Of a stretch of 64,000 nt of DNA, positions 45,137 through 53,704 are shown in pieces; the stretch's first letter is position 1; the number at the start of each line of letters is the position of its first letter. A program made the position numbers and the translations under genes. The notes under the pieces are model-generated. The model did not search any database, was not told the DNA's origin, and worked only from the letters and a program-made list of their open reading frames with translations. The stretch spans positions 124,001 to 188,000 of the forward strand of contig NZ_MSSV01000008.1 in NCBI RefSeq assembly GCF_002150505.1. The letters are read 5' to 3'. This DNA comes from Algoriphagus ratkowskyi (lineage in GTDB: Bacteria; Bacteroidota; Bacteroidia; Cytophagales; Cyclobacteriaceae).

Positions 45137-46195
45137 TTATTTAATGCGAAGGTTTTGACCTATTCGCAAAACAGTTCGCGTAGAAATACCATTTAATCTG
45201 GTGAGCGAACTGACGGATACACCGTATTTTCGAGCGATAGAACCTAAATTCTCCCCTTTTTTCACTTTATGGGTAGCAGTTGTTCTAGCTGGAGCTGATT
45301 TAGCCTGAATGATATTCCCAAATAAAGAGGGAGTAATTTGATAATTTTGATTTAGTATTTTATTGTCAGAAAAATCATAAACTTTCTCTGCATCAAAAGG
45401 TAAACCCCTGTATCGCAGTTCATAATGTAAATGTGAACCAGTGCTTTTGCCTGTATTTCCACCTAGCGCAATCAATTCTCCTGCTTTTACCTCTTGACCT
45501 ATATCTACCAGCTGTTTGGACAAATGACCATACAAAGTTTCAAGTCCGTTTTTGTGGCGCACTACAATATAAAATCCGTAACCATAGCGATCAAATGATT
45601 TAATTCTAACAATTCCATCAAATCCACTATAAACAGGATCTCCAGTATTCAAATCTAAATCAGTACCATAATGCCACCTTCTCCATCTGTACCCATATGG
45701 AGAAGTTACAGGAGTTGTCTCTAAAGGCATTTTCCAATTGTATCCAAAAAACTCGTCGTAAAGTTTAATGTTTACAGTGTCTACAAAAGTCTTTGGATCA
45801 AAATCGTAAATGTCTATTTTATTCGAGTCCCAGGAAGAATAATATTCAAATGCAGTTACCCATATACTGTCAATTTGAATTTGCTCAGAAACTTTAATCA
45901 GTTGATTCGTAGGAGCCCAAATCATGATATTCCGATCTTCACTAATGATTGATCTGACTCTACCTAAGTTTACATTATTCTCAAAAATTATAGAATCTGT
46001 TACAGAAGTCAGCGTCCTTAGATAGGAATCTTGATCGAATGTCCTAAGCTCTATGTTTTTCCTCTCTTGGTTTGCAGCAGGGGAATGTGTCGTGTTATTT
46101 TTCTTGATAATCTTTGGAAAAATTTGAGCATTGACGTTTAAAGCGCCAATGCTCAGATTTATACAAAAGACTACAAATAGGATCGAATACCTCAT
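45137..46195 (-). CDS. M23 family peptidase with LysM domain
   Basis: The 352-residue protein has a signal peptide ending ALNVNAQ. A lysostaphin-type M23 domain follows at about 175-275, with YGYRWRRWHYGTDLDLNTGD (zinc His and Asp) and SHLHYELRY (second His pair). A C-terminal LysM domain (HKVKKGENLGSIARKYG) binds peptidoglycan. It is likely a periplasmic endopeptidase or a divisome-type factor. It lies between trxB (9 bases) and bshB1 (21 bases) on one strand. Confidence 0.92.
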   Translation of the reverse strand: MRYSILFVVFCINLSIGALNVNAQIFPKIIKKNNTTHSPAANQERKNIELRTFDQDSYLRTLTSVTDSIIFENNVNLGRVRSIISEDRNIMIWAPTNQLIKVSEQIQIDSIWVTAFEYYSSWDSNKIDIYDFDPKTFVDTVNIKLYDEFFGYNWKMPLETTPVTSPYGYRWRRWHYGTDLDLNTGDPVYSGFDGIVRIKSFDRYGYGFYIVVRHKNGLETLYGHLSKQLVDIGQEVKAGELIALGGNTGKSTGSHLHYELRYRGLPFDAEKVYDFSDNKILNQNYQITPSLFGNIIQAKSAPARTTATHKVKKGENLGSIARKYGVSVSSLTRLNGISTRTVLRIGQNLRIK

Positions 46196-46204
46196 TTATC
46201 GGGT

Positions 46205-47149
46205 TTAATCATTCTCGAACTCAGCCAAATATCTTTCTGCATCCAGTGCAGCCATACAGCCAGTACCGGCTGCTGTTACAGCTTGTCTGTAGATGTTATC
46301 TTGTGCGTCACCACAAGCAAAAACGCCTTCTACATTTGTTTTTGTGCTTCCAGGAATTGTTTTGATATACCCAGCATCATCCATGTGAATAAAGTCTTTG
46401 AATATGCCAGTGTTTGGTTGATGACCAATAGCAACAAAGAAGCCAGAAATAGCGATTTCTGATTTTTCTCCGGTTTTATTATTCAGGATTCTGACTCCAT
46501 TTACCTCTTTATCACCTAAAATTTCATCCGTCTCTGTATTCCAAAGAATCTCGATTTTAGGATTATTCATAACGCGCTTTTGCATAATCTGCGAAGCTCG
46601 CATTTCATCCTTACGGATCAGCATGTATATTTTACTACAAATATTTGATAAATAGGAAGCTTCTTCACACGCGGTGTCGCCTGCTCCAACTATCGCTACT
46701 ACCTGTCCTTTAAAAAAGAATCCATCACACACAGCACAGGCAGAAACACCTTGTCCATTCAATCTAGTTTCGCTTTCAATACCTAACCATTTTGCGGAGG
46801 CTCCTGTAGAAATCAATACTGTATCGGCGTGAATAGTAATCTGCTCATCTATGACTACGGTATGGGGTTTGGTAGAGAAATCAACACTTGTAGCTAAGCC
46901 ATATCTCACCTGAGTACCAAATCTTTCAGCTTGTTTTCTGAAGTCTTCCATCATCTCGGGGCCTACGACCCCATCCGGATATCCAGGATAATTTTCCACA
47001 TCATTGGTTATGGTCAACTGGCCACCTGGCTGAGGTCCAGTATATAATACAGGCGTAAATCCTGCTCTAGCAGCGTATATCGCGGCAGTATAACCTGCTG
47101 GTCCTGACCCAATGATCAAAACTTTTACTTTTTCAATTTCTGGTTGCAT
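46205..47149 (-). CDS. trxB: Thioredoxin-disulfide reductase
   Basis: The 314-residue flavoenzyme reduces thioredoxin with NADPH. It has the FAD motif GSGPAGYTAAIYAARAG at residues 13-29, the redox-active CAVC pair near residue 137, the NADPH motif GAGDTACEEA and the closing FACGDAQDN. It heads a run with the M23 peptidase and bshB1 and has its own promoter candidate 23 bases upstream. Confidence 0.96.
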   Translation of the reverse strand: MQPEIEKVKVLIIGSGPAGYTAAIYAARAGFTPVLYTGPQPGGQLTITNDVENYPGYPDGVVGPEMMEDFRKQAERFGTQVRYGLATSVDFSTKPHTVVIDEQITIHADTVLISTGASAKWLGIESETRLNGQGVSACAVCDGFFFKGQVVAIVGAGDTACEEASYLSNICSKIYMLIRKDEMRASQIMQKRVMNNPKIEILWNTETDEILGDKEVNGVRILNNKTGEKSEIAISGFFVAIGHQPNTGIFKDFIHMDDAGYIKTIPGSTKTNVEGVFACGDAQDNIYRQAVTAAGTGCMAALDAERYLAEFEND

Positions 47150-47171
47150 TAATAGAAAATATTAAATCTGG

Positions 47172-47202
47172 CAAATTTTATGAATTCTGCTTTAGTAACA
47201 AA
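47172..47202 (-). promoter_or_regulatory. trxB promoter
   Basis: On the minus strand TTTG, exactly 19 bases, and AAAATTTG match TTTG-N19-TAnnTTTG with one mismatch. Transcription would begin about 15 bases before the trxB ATG. Confidence 0.55.
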
Positions 47203-47283
47203 GTTGCATATTGTTAAAATTCCCTAAGCTTTTGACCTAAGGAATATTTAATATCTGAACTCAGATACTGATTAGAAATATAA

Positions 47284-47311
47284 CGAAAAAAAAAAGGGGG
47301 CTAACCCCCTT
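47284..47311 (-). terminator. Terminator of the primary sigma factor gene
   Basis: AAGGGGG-TTAG-CCCCCTT on the minus strand is followed by a run of T and lies 17 bases after the stop codon. Confidence 0.88.
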
Positions 47312-47327
47312 CTTGTACTGTGCTTGC

Positions 47328-48191
47328 TTATCCGAGGTAAGGTTTTAGTGTCTTACTACGGGAAGTATGTCTGAGTCGGCGGATAGCCTTCTCTTTTATT
47401 TGTCTCACTCGCTCTCTGGTAAGATTGAATTTTTCTCCGATTTCTTCCAAAGTCATTGCGTGCTCACCATTTAGTCCAAAGTAAAGCGTGATCACATCAG
47501 CTTCTCTTTGTGTTAGGGTAGAAAGTGCACGTTGAACTTCTTTACGAAGTGAGTCATTCATCAAACCATCATCTGGCTTCTCATCACCATCATTTTCTAA
47601 TACATCCAAGAGGCTGTTTTCTTCACCTTGGACGAAAGGAGCATCCATAGATACGTGGCGACCAGAAATTTTCATGGTATCCACTACCTCATTTGCAGTC
47701 ACTTCAAGCACTTCTGCCAATTCCTCAGGAGATGGCTCACGCTCAAATTTCTGCTCCAGCTCACTGAAAGTTTTGCTGATCTTATTCAATGAACCTACTC
47801 TGTTCAAAGGAAGACGAACAATTCTAGATTGCTCAGCTAATGCTTGAAGGATGGATTGTCTAATCCACCATACAGCATATGATATGAATTTAAAACCACG
47901 AGTTTCATCAAATCGCTGTGCAGCTTTGATCAATCCAAGGTTACCCTCATTGATCAAATCCCCCAAAGAAAGTCCTTGGTTTTGATACTGCTTGGCAACT
48001 GATACTACAAATCGAAGGTTGGCTTTAGTTAATTTCTCCAGTGCCAATTGGTCACCTTCTCTAATTCGTTTGGCCAGAACTACCTCTTCATCTGCTGTCA
48101 ACAGGTCAACTTTTCCAATCTCTTGAAGATATTTATCCAGGGATTGACTTTCTCTGTTGGTAATCTGTTTGCTAATCTTTAGCTGCCTCAT
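47328..48191 (-). CDS. rpoD: Primary RNA polymerase sigma factor (SigA/RpoD)
   Basis: The 287-residue protein begins [21 protein letters not shown], the start of the short Bacteroidota primary sigma factor, which lacks region 1.1. Region 2 contains [20 protein letters not shown] for -7 recognition and melting. Region 4 has the helix-turn-helix [20 protein letters not shown] for -33 recognition. It would recognise the TTTG/TAnnTTTG promoters seen in this window. It is transcribed alone and ends at a strong terminator. Confidence 0.95.
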   Translation of the reverse strand: MRQLKISKQITNRESQSLDKYLQEIGKVDLLTADEEVVLAKRIREGDQLALEKLTKANLRFVVSVAKQYQNQGLSLGDLINEGNLGLIKAAQRFDETRGFKFISYAVWWIRQSILQALAEQSRIVRLPLNRVGSLNKISKTFSELEQKFEREPSPEELAEVLEVTANEVVDTMKISGRHVSMDAPFVQGEENSLLDVLENDGDEKPDDGLMNDSLRKEVQRALSTLTQREADVITLYFGLNGEHAMTLEEIGEKFNLTRERVRQIKEKAIRRLRHTSRSKTLKPYLG

Positions 48192-48279
48192 TCAGGAATA
48201 TGATTTGTGAAATTTAATTATTTAAGAAAATCAAATTAATCAAATGTTTCGATTAACCTTATGCACTCAGTGCTGGTTT

Positions 48280-50400
48280 TTATGGTTTTGGCAATAAAGC
48301 CTTTCTTGAAAGCTTAAATTTGCCAGTTTTTTTATCGACATCGATTAACTTAACCTGTATTTCTTCTCCTGGCTCAAGTACACCGTCCATAGTCTCTAAA
48401 CGCTCATGCTTGATCTCGGAGATATGAAGTAAACCATCCTTACCCGGCATAAATTCCACAAAGGCGCCAAAAGGTTGAATATTTTTAACTTTACCAGTAT
48501 AAACCTCTCCTATTTCAGGCTGAGCTACGATTGCTTTGATACGAGAAAGCGCAGCATTAAGTTTATCTTGATTAGCAGAGAAGATGTTGATTTTTCCCTG
48601 ATTATCCACTTCTTCGATCACAATAGTCGCTCCAGTATCTTTCTGGATCTCCTGAATAACTTTACCTCCAGGCCCGATCACTGCACCGATCAATTCCTTA
48701 GGAATCATCATGATGAAGGATCTTGGGGTATGAGGCTTCAATTCTGACTTAGGAGCTGCAAGTGTTTTAGTGATTTCATTCAATATATGAAGTCGACCGT
48801 CTTTAGCCTGAAGCAATGCTTCCTTCAATACTGAATAATCTAATCCTTCTACTTTCAAATCCATCTGACAAGCCGTGATACCTTTAGCAGTACCCGTCAC
48901 TTTGAAATCCATATCACCTAGATGATCTTCATCTCCCAAAATATCAGAAAGAATAGAATATTTCCCTGTAGTAGCATCAGAGATCATACCCATTGCGATA
49001 CCCGTCACAGCAGATGTGATAGGAATACCTGCATCCATTAGTGCTAATGAACCTGCACAAACGGTAGCCATAGAAGATGAACCGTTTGATTCTAAAATAT
49101 CAGAAACGATACGGATAGTATATGGATTCTCTTCTACTGGAGGAAGAACCTTTCTAAGAGCTCGCATCGCGAGGTTACCATGTCCTACTTCTCTTCTAGC
49201 TGGTCCTCTGTTTATTTTAACCTCACCTGTAGAGAAACCTGGGAAATTGTAGTGTAAGTAGAATTTGTTGTATCCAGAAATAGTCGCTCCATCTACCATC
49301 ATCTCGTCCATCTTTGTACCTAAAGTACAAGTAGTCAGAGATTGAGTTTCACCTCTGGTAAAGACTGCAGAACCGTGAGCTGAAGGCAAATAATCAACAA
49401 CAGACCAAATAGGTCTTACTTCGTCCAATTTTCTACCATCCAATCTTTTCTTTTCGTTCAAAGTCAGGTTTCTAGCAGCTTCTTTATGGATTTTGCTGAA
49501 ATATGGACCTATTAGGCTTGATTCAAATCCGTGATCATCACCTAAACTTGCTACGAATTCTTCTTTGATCTCTTTTATCAAAGCAGAACGCTCAGATTTG
49601 TTAGCTATTAGTTTACCAACTGAAGCATAAAGCTTGTCGTAAACATCGGCTTTCATTTTATCGAAAAGGGCTGGATCAGACTTTTCGTGAGAATATTCTC
49701 TTTTTACTTCTTTACCTACAAGCTTGGTAAGCTCGATCTGAGCCTGGCAATGTCTCTTGATTTCCTCATGAGCATATTGCATTGCTTCTAGCATTTCCTC
49801 TTCCTGGATCTCATTAGCTTCGCCTTCTACCATTAAGATAAAGTCAAGCGAACCTGCAACAATAAACTCTAAAGAAGCTTTTGCCAACTGAGTCGGAGTT
49901 GGATTGATGATCAATTTACCATCGATTTTCACTACGCGAACTTCAGAGATAGGTCCATTGAAAGGAATATCAGAAACTGCCAAAGCTGCAGAAGCAGCTA
50001 AACCAGCCAAAGCATCTGGAAGCACATCCTCATCACCACTAATTAAAGAAATAGCGATCTGAGTATCTGCATGGTAATCATCTGGGAATATAGGACGAAT
50101 AGCTCTATCTACGATTCGGCTAATCAAAATTTCGTAATCAGATAGTCTTCCCTCACGCTTCAAAAATCCTCCAGGAATTTTTCCTGATGAAGCAAATTTC
50201 TCCTGATAGTCAACAGACATAGGTAAAAAATCCACTCCTTCTCCTGCTTCTTTTTTGGATACTACTGTAGCCAAAAGCATAGCTTTACCCATCTTCACTA
50301 CCACAGACCCATCAGCTTGTTTAGCCAATGCACCTGTTTCTATTGTTATTTCTCTGCCATCTTCTAATGTGATGGTCTTGGTGATTAAGTTCGGTAACAT
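48280..50400 (-). CDS. pnp: Polyribonucleotide nucleotidyltransferase
   Basis: The 706-residue enzyme degrades RNA phosphorolytically. It has two RNase PH-like domains ([44 protein letters not shown] in the second), a KH domain ([20 protein letters not shown] near residue 570) and a C-terminal S1 domain ([20 protein letters not shown]). The length is typical. It follows rpsO, an order also seen in enterobacteria and other phyla, with a hairpin between the two. Confidence 0.97.
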   Translation of the reverse strand: MLPNLITKTITLEDGREITIETGALAKQADGSVVVKMGKAMLLATVVSKKEAGEGVDFLPMSVDYQEKFASSGKIPGGFLKREGRLSDYEILISRIVDRAIRPIFPDDYHADTQIAISLISGDEDVLPDALAGLAASAALAVSDIPFNGPISEVRVVKIDGKLIINPTPTQLAKASLEFIVAGSLDFILMVEGEANEIQEEEMLEAMQYAHEEIKRHCQAQIELTKLVGKEVKREYSHEKSDPALFDKMKADVYDKLYASVGKLIANKSERSALIKEIKEEFVASLGDDHGFESSLIGPYFSKIHKEAARNLTLNEKKRLDGRKLDEVRPIWSVVDYLPSAHGSAVFTRGETQSLTTCTLGTKMDEMMVDGATISGYNKFYLHYNFPGFSTGEVKINRGPARREVGHGNLAMRALRKVLPPVEENPYTIRIVSDILESNGSSSMATVCAGSLALMDAGIPITSAVTGIAMGMISDATTGKYSILSDILGDEDHLGDMDFKVTGTAKGITACQMDLKVEGLDYSVLKEALLQAKDGRLHILNEITKTLAAPKSELKPHTPRSFIMMIPKELIGAVIGPGGKVIQEIQKDTGATIVIEEVDNQGKINIFSANQDKLNAALSRIKAIVAQPEIGEVYTGKVKNIQPFGAFVEFMPGKDGLLHISEIKHERLETMDGVLEPGEEIQVKLIDVDKKTGKFKLSRKALLPKP

Positions 50401-50446
50401 AAATGATTGTTAGTTTGCGTCGTTAGTGATAAAAGTCTTCGTATAA

Positions 50447-50490
50447 CCGTAAAAATAAAAAAGTAAGGTTCTCACTCAAGAGAACCTTAC
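50447..50490 (-). terminator. Hairpin between rpsO and pnp
   Basis: GTAAGGTTCTC-N6-GAGAACCTTAC forms a perfect 11-base-pair stem, and on the minus strand it is followed by TTTTTTATTTTTAC. It is a terminator or attenuator that would separate rpsO and pnp expression or serve as an RNA processing site, as in E. coli. Confidence 0.85.
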
Positions 50491-50498
50491 TAATTTGG

Positions 50499-50774
50499 TT
50501 ATTTTCTGATTCCTAGCTCGGCGATGATTGATCTGTATCGCTCGATTTCTTTCTTATGAAGGTAATCTAATAGGCTTCTTCTTTTACCTACTAGCTTCAA
50601 TAGACCAAGTCTTGAGGAGTGATCCTTCTTATTTGACTTCAAATGTTCGGTCAAATGCTTGATTCTGTGTGTAAAGAGGGCAATCTGAGACTCAGGAGAT
50701 CCTGTGTCAGTAGCAGATTTTAACCGTCCATGATTCTTAAATAACTCTTCTTTAATCTCTGAGGATAAATACAT
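50499..50774 (-). CDS. rpsO: 30S ribosomal protein S15
   Basis: The 91-residue protein contains [20 protein letters not shown] and [20 protein letters not shown], both diagnostic of S15, which binds 16S rRNA and organises the platform. Normal length. A near-consensus promoter lies just upstream. Confidence 0.97.
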   Translation of the reverse strand: MYLSSEIKEELFKNHGRLKSATDTGSPESQIALFTHRIKHLTEHLKSNKKDHSSRLGLLKLVGKRRSLLDYLHKKEIERYRSIIAELGIRK

Positions 50775-50801
50775 GTTTAGCTAAATTTTGTAAAACAACC
50801 A

Positions 50802-50832
50802 CAAAGGTAGGATTTATTTTAAGAAAACGAAA
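50802..50832 (-). promoter_or_regulatory. rpsO promoter
   Basis: On the minus strand TTTC, exactly 19 bases and TACCTTTG match TTTG-N19-TAnnTTTG with one mismatch in the -33 box. The start codon is 27 bases below the -7 box. Confidence 0.6.
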
Positions 50833-50834
50833 GC

Positions 50835-52613
50835 CTAATTCGCTTTTGATCGAAGAACCTTAAAGCCTCTCTGAATACTTTTCCATACACCTATATAAAA
50901 GTCTGGTTCAAACAATCTAGCGTCCTTTCTCGCCTGTCTTATAAAAAACAAACCAAATGGTAGCATACAAATATTTGAAAAGAAAGTGCCGAACAAAGGG
51001 TCCACAATCCCTTCTTTAGCCCATTTCTCTCCAGTCATCGTGAGCATATAATAAACGATAAAGAAGATAATAGAAATCAATACAGGCATTCCCAACCCGC
51101 CCTTTTTAATGATTGCTCCAAGGGGTGCGCCTATTAAAAACAAGGCAAAACAGGCAAATGCTTGTGTATATTTTTGATACCAAGCTATTTCAAATCTTCT
51201 AAAATCCCTTTCATAATTGTCAATTTGAGTCTGTTTGACAGAGAATTGATTTTTCAAGCTTCTAGAATTGTTCAATGCCATGGTAATGGCGTTCTGATAA
51301 TATCCTCTATTTGTAGCTAAAGAATCTATTTGGGATCGTTCATAGTCTGTCAATGGTGCAGTTCGTAGTTGTTTTACACCAATAGCACTATTGATTGAGT
51401 CCAATACAGAGGATAAATTTTTGGATCTATCCAAGCTTTTACGTTTTCTGAAAATTGAGTCGCTAGATGAAATTTCACTAGAAGCTGCCACAGAATTGTT
51501 ATTCAAAAGCTCTAACTCTTTAGAAGTAGATAGCTTAATTGATTCTGGATTATCGATTAAAATGGACGAACTGTCTTTTTGAGCTAGCATCTTTACGCGA
51601 TCCAAGGAATCTGTAAGCGCTTTTTGCAAACTGATTTTATATGTCCTAATTGAATCATCCAAGGCCTTTCGCTCCATTATGTCCGAAGCGGGCTTTAATT
51701 TTCTTTCTCTGGTGAAAAATGGATAGATACTTTCTGCCTCTCGATAACTGCTGTAGCGTTGGTCGTTGACCAAAGTTTTTATTGAGTCCAGACCCAACTT
51801 AATTTCATGAATATTTTTAATTGACCTATTTGTTGACCAAGCCTCTTCTGCAGTTCGGTTGAGTTTGAAGGTATTGTTGAGGTCAAAAACTACCTCATTT
51901 GCATCAAAAGAGGTCCGAGTAAATTCTACCGGTTTTTCAAGAATTCCTCTAGTCTGTCTATCCTCTTTGTATTTTTTGCCATTGTACAAGGATAGCTTCA
52001 TGTAATTTTCATTGAAAAACGGCTCCATACTGCCTGAATCTGCTAGAGTCACATCCAAATTACCTGATTGTCCATTTGCATGATTATATATCAAGATACC
52101 CTTGAGACCATACTCCCCCACTTTTTCATCGACCTTAATACTATATCCCGGGATACCATTATAGAAGACACCAGCTTTGATTTCTAATGCTGGCGATTTC
52201 ATTCTGATATCATAGAGCAAACTAAAAGTCTTTAAATTTACCTTTGGCACTAGATAATTGTTCGATAGATAAGCAGCAAAAGACAGCACGATCACAAAAA
52301 CCCCAATTGGTCTCAATGCACGTAGTAAAGAGATTCCGCTGCTTTTAATTGCTGTGAGTTCAAAATGTTCTCCCAGATTCCCAAAAGTCATTAAGCTGGA
52401 AAGTAAGACAGCCAATGGCAAAGCCATTGGAGATATACTGATGACAAAATAGCCAATCAGCTCCACGTAGATCCAAAAACTCAGACCTTTCCCAAAAATC
52501 TCATCGAAGTATTTCAGCATGTTGACAGTCAACAGGATGAAATCCACGACAATAAAAGTCAATAAAAATGGGCCTAAAAAAGACCCAAGTATAAGTTTAT
52601 CTAGTTTCTTCAT
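50835..52613 (-). CDS. LptF/LptG family permease
   Basis: The 592-residue inner-membrane protein has three N-terminal and three C-terminal helices around a very long middle part. The start LDKLILGSFLGPFLLTFIVV and the C-terminal segment ACFALFLIGAPLGAIIKKGG are typical of YjgP/YjgQ permeases of the Lpt lipopolysaccharide exporter. The middle region is about twice the usual size and rich in Ser, Asp and Lys, as in Bacteroidota LptF. Whether it is LptF or LptG cannot be decided here. It lies 60 bases upstream of rpsO. Confidence 0.85.
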   Translation of the reverse strand: MKKLDKLILGSFLGPFLLTFIVVDFILLTVNMLKYFDEIFGKGLSFWIYVELIGYFVISISPMALPLAVLLSSLMTFGNLGEHFELTAIKSSGISLLRALRPIGVFVIVLSFAAYLSNNYLVPKVNLKTFSLLYDIRMKSPALEIKAGVFYNGIPGYSIKVDEKVGEYGLKGILIYNHANGQSGNLDVTLADSGSMEPFFNENYMKLSLYNGKKYKEDRQTRGILEKPVEFTRTSFDANEVVFDLNNTFKLNRTAEEAWSTNRSIKNIHEIKLGLDSIKTLVNDQRYSSYREAESIYPFFTRERKLKPASDIMERKALDDSIRTYKISLQKALTDSLDRVKMLAQKDSSSILIDNPESIKLSTSKELELLNNNSVAASSEISSSDSIFRKRKSLDRSKNLSSVLDSINSAIGVKQLRTAPLTDYERSQIDSLATNRGYYQNAITMALNNSRSLKNQFSVKQTQIDNYERDFRRFEIAWYQKYTQAFACFALFLIGAPLGAIIKKGGLGMPVLISIIFFIVYYMLTMTGEKWAKEGIVDPLFGTFFSNICMLPFGLFFIRQARKDARLFEPDFYIGVWKSIQRGFKVLRSKAN

Positions 52614-52684
52614 TATTCAAACTTCTCACAAGGCAAATACGATGCCTTGGAGTCGAAGTTCAAATTTGGTAAAATCAATCGAGA

Positions 52685-53080
52685 TTACCCACCAATAATA
52701 TCTTTCAATCTTCCAATCATTCCTTCCCATATAGCGACAAGCTCATCATCTTCGTAACTATCAGAGTAATCTATCACCTTTAGAAATAATGTTTGAGTTA
52801 AATCGTTTTCTTCCAATTTGAATTCTATAAAGGCATGATCACGCTCATCAGGCTTTTTTGGATCGTAAAACTCAAATTTGACATGAGAATTACTTCTCTG
52901 TGAAGCAAGACGCGCATAGTGATCTTCACCGTCAAAATTGAAAATATAATTCTTATCCTCATTTATTTTAACTTCGTCAGCAAACCACTCCTCTAGTCCG
53001 CTCGCAGTACTCAAATAATGAAAAACTATTTTCTTGGAGGCATTGATTTGATAATCAGCCACAAACTTGTTTTTAACCAT
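52685..53080 (-). CDS. START-like (AHSA1/SRPBCC) domain protein
   Basis: The protein has 131 residues from this start. It shows the helix-grip pattern: KFVADYQINASKKIVFHYL, ASGLEEWFADEVKINEDKNY, and a C-terminal long helix (DELVAIWEGMIGRLKDIIGG). This matches START-like proteins of Bacteroidota. It could bind a hydrophobic ligand or act as an Hsp90 co-factor; nothing decides between them. The ATG at 53080 (MVKNKF) is preferred over the one nine bases upstream. It precedes the permease by 71 bases. Confidence 0.8.
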   Translation of the reverse strand: MVKNKFVADYQINASKKIVFHYLSTASGLEEWFADEVKINEDKNYIFNFDGEDHYARLASQRSNSHVKFEFYDPKKPDERDHAFIEFKLEENDLTQTLFLKVIDYSDSYEDDELVAIWEGMIGRLKDIIGG

Positions 53081-53337
53081 AATAATCAATTTTACAGGAT
53101 GTAAAAAATCAATTTTTTAAAGAACGTCAACTTGTTTTTAACAATACAAGACCTCATATTTGCATTCCCAACTGAAGGGGAGCTGTTCTGGGATGATAAT
53201 ATACGATTATCAACTATGAGTTTTGAATGATGATTGTGCTTTAATATAGGCATTAATTTCAAAAATAACTGCTTAAAATATGTTTCTAATTTATTAGTGA
53301 CATTTAAGAGTTTTTGAATCAATAGTAAATAAAATAT
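53081..53337. other. Gap without a gene
   Basis: I see no gene in this stretch. A 76-codon minus-strand frame exists but has no recognisable features and is AT-rich. The following tRNA remnants start at 53338. Confidence 0.5.
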
Positions 53338-53415
53338 GGCGAGGTATCCCGATTGCTATCGGGAGCAGGATTCATATCCGTTAAGGCGGATGGGAGTTCA
53401 AATCTCTTTCTATTT
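53338..53415 (+). pseudogene. tRNA-Met remnant with two arms replaced by palindromes
   Basis: The sequence starts GGCGAGGTA and holds GCAGGATTCAT and GGGAGTTCAAATCTC, exactly as in the intact tRNA-Met at 53431. In place of the D-arm stands the palindrome TCCCGATTGCTATCGGGA (53347-53364). In place of the anticodon 3' side and variable region stands ATCCG-TTAAGG-CGGAT. The 3' acceptor strand is degraded to TCTTTCTATTT, so no acceptor stem can form. It is not a functional tRNA. Confidence 0.75.
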
Positions 53416-53430
53416 GATGAATATATAAAT

Positions 53431-53504
53431 GGCGAGGTAGCTCAGTTGGTTAGAGCGCAGGATTCATAACCCTGAGGTCGGGAGTTCAAATCTCCCTCTC
53501 GCTA
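53431..53504 (+). tRNA. tRNA-Met (anticodon CAT)
   Basis: The 74-base cloverleaf has the acceptor GGCGAGG / TCTCGCT with G-T pairs at both ends, the D-arm GCTCAGTTGGTTAGAGC, the anticodon loop TTCATAA with CAT, and the T-arm GGGAG-TTCAAAT-CTCCC. The pattern matches elongator tRNA-Met. CCA is not encoded. A terminator follows at once. Confidence 0.95.
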
Positions 53505-53508
53505 CTCT

Positions 53509-53538
53509 AAGGCTTTCAGAAATGGAAGCCTTTTTCTT
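53509..53538 (+). terminator. Terminator of tRNA-Met
   Basis: AAGGCTTTC-N7-GAAGCCTT followed by TTTC and a T-rich run begins five bases after the tRNA. Confidence 0.85.
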
Positions 53539-53589
53539 TTATCAAGAGTTTATCGAATTGACTCTAAAGACTTTTAATCTCTATCCCAT

Positions 53590-53679
53590 GGCACATTAGC
53601 TTACCGCACGGGAGTTCACATCTCCTCTCGATAAACAATTGGGACACTCAAAGGCTTTCAGAAATGACAGCTATTTTTT
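53590..53679 (+). pseudogene. Second decayed tRNA-Met unit with its terminator
   Basis: GGCACATTAGCTTACCGCACG is followed by GGGAGTTCACATCTCCTCTCG, a shortened and altered copy of the tRNA-Met 5' and T-arm/acceptor parts; the anticodon arm is lost. At 53651-53679 a string beginning AAGGCTTTCAGAAATG copies the tRNA-Met terminator, but its second arm is mutated. The whole tRNA-plus-terminator unit was therefore duplicated. Confidence 0.6.
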
Positions 53680-53704
53680 AAACTGGATAAAATGAGCTGT
53701 TTCC

